Assembly: GCA_028279875.1 (NCBI GenBank)
Contig: JANQMU010000015.1
Coordinates: 62,001-126,000, forward strand
DNA length: 64,000 nt
Source of the DNA: Rhizobiaceae bacterium
GTDB taxonomy: Bacteria; Pseudomonadota; Alphaproteobacteria; Rhizobiales; Rhizobiaceae
Reading direction: 5' to 3'
A model generated the notes under the pieces. The model saw only the letters and a program-made list of their open reading frames with translations. It made no database searches and had not been told where the DNA came from. Numbering within the stretch: position 1 is the stretch's first letter; each line of letters opens with the position of its first letter. The translations under genes were made by a program, and so were the position numbers. This document shows, piece by piece, positions 61,793 through 64,000 of this stretch.

Positions 61793-64000
61793 ATGAAGAT
61801 GTTTTCCTACAAGAACCGGCCGGTGCATCTGGGGCCTTTCCCGCTCGAGACGCTCAGGCGGTCCAGGAGCAGTGTCGATCTGCAGTCCATCGAGCCGATG
61901 CGTCCGCTGACATGCGATCATCAGCCGCCGGAGTCGCTGGCCCATGCCATCGCCCGCTTCATGGGGATGATGGACACGGTCCGCGACGGCAAGATCGTCT
62001 ATGGCGAGGCGGAAATCCCCGCCGATCCGAGCCTTCGCGCCGAACATCTGAAAGCCGCGGGCTACTATTTCGATGCATCGATGGTCGGCATAACGCGGCT
62101 GGAAAAAGACCATTTCCTGGAAACACCGTTACGCAATCCGGTGATCGACGACATCAAGGCGGAGTTGGAACGCAGTCAGCCGAAGAGCTTCGCATCGGGT
62201 GTCGATGCCACTTACGCCGACGTTCTGGAATCGGCGCGCATCAAGCTCGACCCGGTCGATCATCATACCCACGCCCTCGTCTTTCTCGTCGAATATACGC
62301 GGGACCCGAGGCCCGACGAAGCCGGAACGGACTGGTTTCACGACACACAGGCCGATCGAGCGGCCCTGCTGACATCGAATGTTTCCGCCGTTCTGGCAAG
62401 CTATATCCGCATGCTCGGCCATGAGGCCAGGTCCCATACGGCCACCACATCCGATGTCGATCTGAACCGGCTGGCCGTGTCGGCCGGCCTGTGTGCGGCA
62501 GAGCGGATCGAAGGACGTCAGCAGCTTGTCAATCCCTATGTCGGCCCACGCTTTGGACTGGCGGCGATCACCACGACACTGGAACTTGAACCCGACCTGC
62601 CGCTTGGGCCGAATGCCGGGCGCGCGGGGTGGCATTCGCACGGCCCGTCCTGGTGGCTCGGCAAGGGAACCGCCCGCCGGGCCGGAACGGCGACACCCTA
62701 CGCGGATCGCGAGTTCCATAAGGGGGCCCACCCGTTCGAAACCATCAAGCGGCGAGACACGCCGACCACCATGATCGATGAGGAACGCGTTCCACGGTTT
62801 CCCAAGCGAGCGGATTTCTTCGCCCGCGCCCTGTTCGGCGACATGGGAAAGAACGTTCAGGACTGTGCCAAGGGCGGCGCGTATGTCATGAAAAGCCCGA
62901 TCGGCGCCTGCGCCCGTCGGGCATTGGGCGCGCTCCTGCTCCTGCAGTTCGGCGATGCGCGGGGCCCGGTTTCAAAAAGCACGCAGGATCCGGCGCGCAA
63001 CGCCAAGAACCTGAAGGCGGCCGCCTATTATCTCTCCGCCGACGCCGTCGGGCTTAGCCGGGTACCGGAATGGGCCTATTATTCCCATGACGCGGGCGGC
63101 AATCCGATGCAGCCCTATCACACCAACGGCGTGTCGCTGCTTCTCGATCAGGGCCATGAAACCATGGAAGGCGCCAGCGGCGACGACTGGATTTCCGTCG
63201 CCCAGTCGATGCGCGCCTATTTGCGGTTTTCGCTGCTGGGCGGGGTCATCGGCGAACAGATCCGCCGGCTTGGCTATTCGGCGCGTGTGCATTCCGTGCT
63301 GGACGGCGATGTGCTGCAGCCGCCGCTTCTGCTGCTGTCGGGACTCGGCGAGGTCAGCCGCATCGGCGAGGTCATTCTCAACCCGTTCCTGGGCCCGCGA
63401 CTGAAATCCGGTGTGGTCACCACCTCGATGCCGATGGAACATGACAGGCCGATCGATTTCGGCCTGCAGAATTTCTGCAACAATTGCAACAAATGCGCGC
63501 GCGAATGCCCGTCCGGGGCCATAACGGCCGGTCCCAAGCTGATGTATAACGGCTATGAGATTTGGAAGTCCGACGCGGAAAAATGCGCCCGCTACCGCCT
63601 GACCAATACGGCGGGCGGCATGTGCGGCCGGTGCATGAAAACCTGCCCCTGGAACCTGGAAGGCCTGTTTTCGGACGAAGCGTTCCGCTGGCTGGCGATC
63701 AACGCCCCGGCATCGGCCAAGACCTTGGCACGGCTTGACGACACGCTCGGGCGCGGAAAGATCAATCCGGTCAAGGCGTGGTGGTGGGACATCGAACTCG
63801 ACACCGCACAGGGACGGTATGTCCAGGCGGAGGCGACCAACCGGCGCGGCCTGTCGCGGGATCTCGACCTGAAATATGAGGATCAGACGCTGGCGGTCTA
63901 TCCGGCCGATGTCATGCCGCCGCCCTTGCCGGTGACCCATCCGCTCAACCGCGAGGAGGGCATCGAGCGCTACCGGGCCATGCTGACGCCCGAGCAATAT
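61793..64000 (+). CDS. Soluble (catabolic-type) reductive dehalogenase homologue, C-terminus cut by window edge
   Basis: The frame is open for 736 codons from ATG 61793 (AGGA 8 nt upstream) to the right edge. No twin-arginine or Sec signal is present, unlike respiratory dehalogenases. Two ferredoxin motifs near the end are diagnostic: C562-x2-C565-x2-C568-x3-C572-P and C598-x12-C611-x2-C614-x3-C618-P. The N-terminal ~550 residues correspond to the cobalamin-binding domain of RdhA/NpRdhA-type enzymes (YYFDASMVGITRLEKDHFLE, and the later AAYYLSADAVGLSRVPEWAY, which look like two related segments; also PIGACARRALGALLLLQFGD). Such enzymes remove bromide or chloride from aromatic acids or phenols in aerobic bacteria; BhbA-like members carry a fused reductase beyond this point, which cannot be seen here. 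Confidence 0.86.
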   Translation, partial: MKMFSYKNRPVHLGPFPLETLRRSRSSVDLQSIEPMRPLTCDHQPPESLAHAIARFMGMMDTVRDGKIVYGEAEIPADPSLRAEHLKAAGYYFDASMVGITRLEKDHFLETPLRNPVIDDIKAELERSQPKSFASGVDATYADVLESARIKLDPVDHHTHALVFLVEYTRDPRPDEAGTDWFHDTQADRAALLTSNVSAVLASYIRMLGHEARSHTATTSDVDLNRLAVSAGLCAAERIEGRQQLVNPYVGPRFGLAAITTTLELEPDLPLGPNAGRAGWHSHGPSWWLGKGTARRAGTATPYADREFHKGAHPFETIKRRDTPTTMIDEERVPRFPKRADFFARALFGDMGKNVQDCAKGGAYVMKSPIGACARRALGALLLLQFGDARGPVSKSTQDPARNAKNLKAAAYYLSADAVGLSRVPEWAYYSHDAGGNPMQPYHTNGVSLLLDQGHETMEGASGDDWISVAQSMRAYLRFSLLGGVIGEQIRRLGYSARVHSVLDGDVLQPPLLLLSGLGEVSRIGEVILNPFLGPRLKSGVVTTSMPMEHDRPIDFGLQNFCNNCNKCARECPSGAITAGPKLMYNGYEIWKSDAEKCARYRLTNTAGGMCGRCMKTCPWNLEGLFSDEAFRWLAINAPASAKTLARLDDTLGRGKINPVKAWWWDIELDTAQGRYVQAEATNRRGLSRDLDLKYEDQTLAVYPADVMPPPLPVTHPLNREEGIERYRAMLTPEQY

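Noticed and set aside
62972..63997. A 341-codon minus-strand frame near the right edge
   Set aside because: Antisense to the reductive dehalogenase homologue, whose cysteine motifs prove the plus-strand frame.

Overview
The window reads as a chromosomal stretch of a GC-rich (about 63 percent by eye) alphaproteobacterium, most likely an order Hyphomicrobiales (rhizobial) heterotroph. The reasons are the rhizobial-type fructose ABC operon (frcBCAK with a ROK regulator), an AglEFGK-style sugar transporter, a DUF992 protein, FadR-type GntR regulators and dense operons with ATGA start/stop overlaps. I see no tRNA, rRNA, CRISPR array, insertion sequence or phage gene. About 56 protein genes fill almost the whole window; both ends cut through a gene.

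Layout. 0-2.4 kb: the N-terminal 793 codons of a kinase-like/membrane/TolB-like/TPR fusion (minus strand). 2.7-9.2 kb: a peptide/nickel-type ABC system split into two divergent arms (binding protein plus XRE-cupin regulator on minus; two permeases, two ATPases and a GAF protein on plus). 9.2-14.4 kb: the fructose module frcK-frcA-frcC-frcB on minus, with frcR divergent. 14.4-19.8 kb: a class II aldolase, a secreted seven-EF-hand protein, an OmpR/EnvZ-like two-component pair and a GT11 fucosyltransferase-like gene. 20.0-27.4 kb: a LacI-controlled sugar or sugar-acid ABC operon with a GH63/MGH1-like hydrolase. 27.4-36.1 kb: ferredoxin-NADP reductase, Lrp regulator with divergent MFS exporter, an LTA-synthase-like sulfatase, an MmyB-type regulator with a divergent SRPBCC membrane protein, a GT1 glycosyltransferase and a small glyoxalase-fold protein.

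36.1-45.4 kb: a catabolic block made of a tripartite tricarboxylate transporter (TctCBA) in one operon with OtnK, OtnC, a lactonase-like metallo-beta-lactamase and an ABM-domain protein, facing a divergent operon of an isopropylmalate-dehydrogenase-family enzyme, a Gfo/Idh/MocA oxidoreductase and a GntR regulator. This looks like uptake and degradation of a four-carbon acid sugar. 45.4-53.8 kb: FadH, DUF992, a membrane-anchored glutamate-synthase-like FMN protein, two tandem paralogous MFS proteins and a 2-hydroxyacid dehydrogenase.

53.9-64.0 kb: a GlxA-type AraC regulator diverges from GntR, DapA-family lyase, aldehyde dehydrogenase and an FAD amine oxidase (a HypD/HypH/HypO-like set). It is followed by an MttB-family methyltransferase without an amber codon, a MarR regulator, and the first 736 codons of a soluble reductive dehalogenase-type protein with two ferredoxin-like cysteine motifs. 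The last two enzymes belong to cobamide-linked families and sit back to back around a shared promoter.

Regulatory DNA is unusually readable. A perfect 22-bp palindrome lies between the -35 and -10 of the LacI gene, which may be leaderless. A perfect 21-bp inverted repeat lies between the MmyB regulator and its divergent neighbour. Inverted repeats also sit in the frcB/frcR, tctC/dehydrogenase, GlxA/GntR and MttB/MarR gaps. All four ABC or TTT binding-protein genes are followed within 8-33 nt by a GC-rich hairpin.
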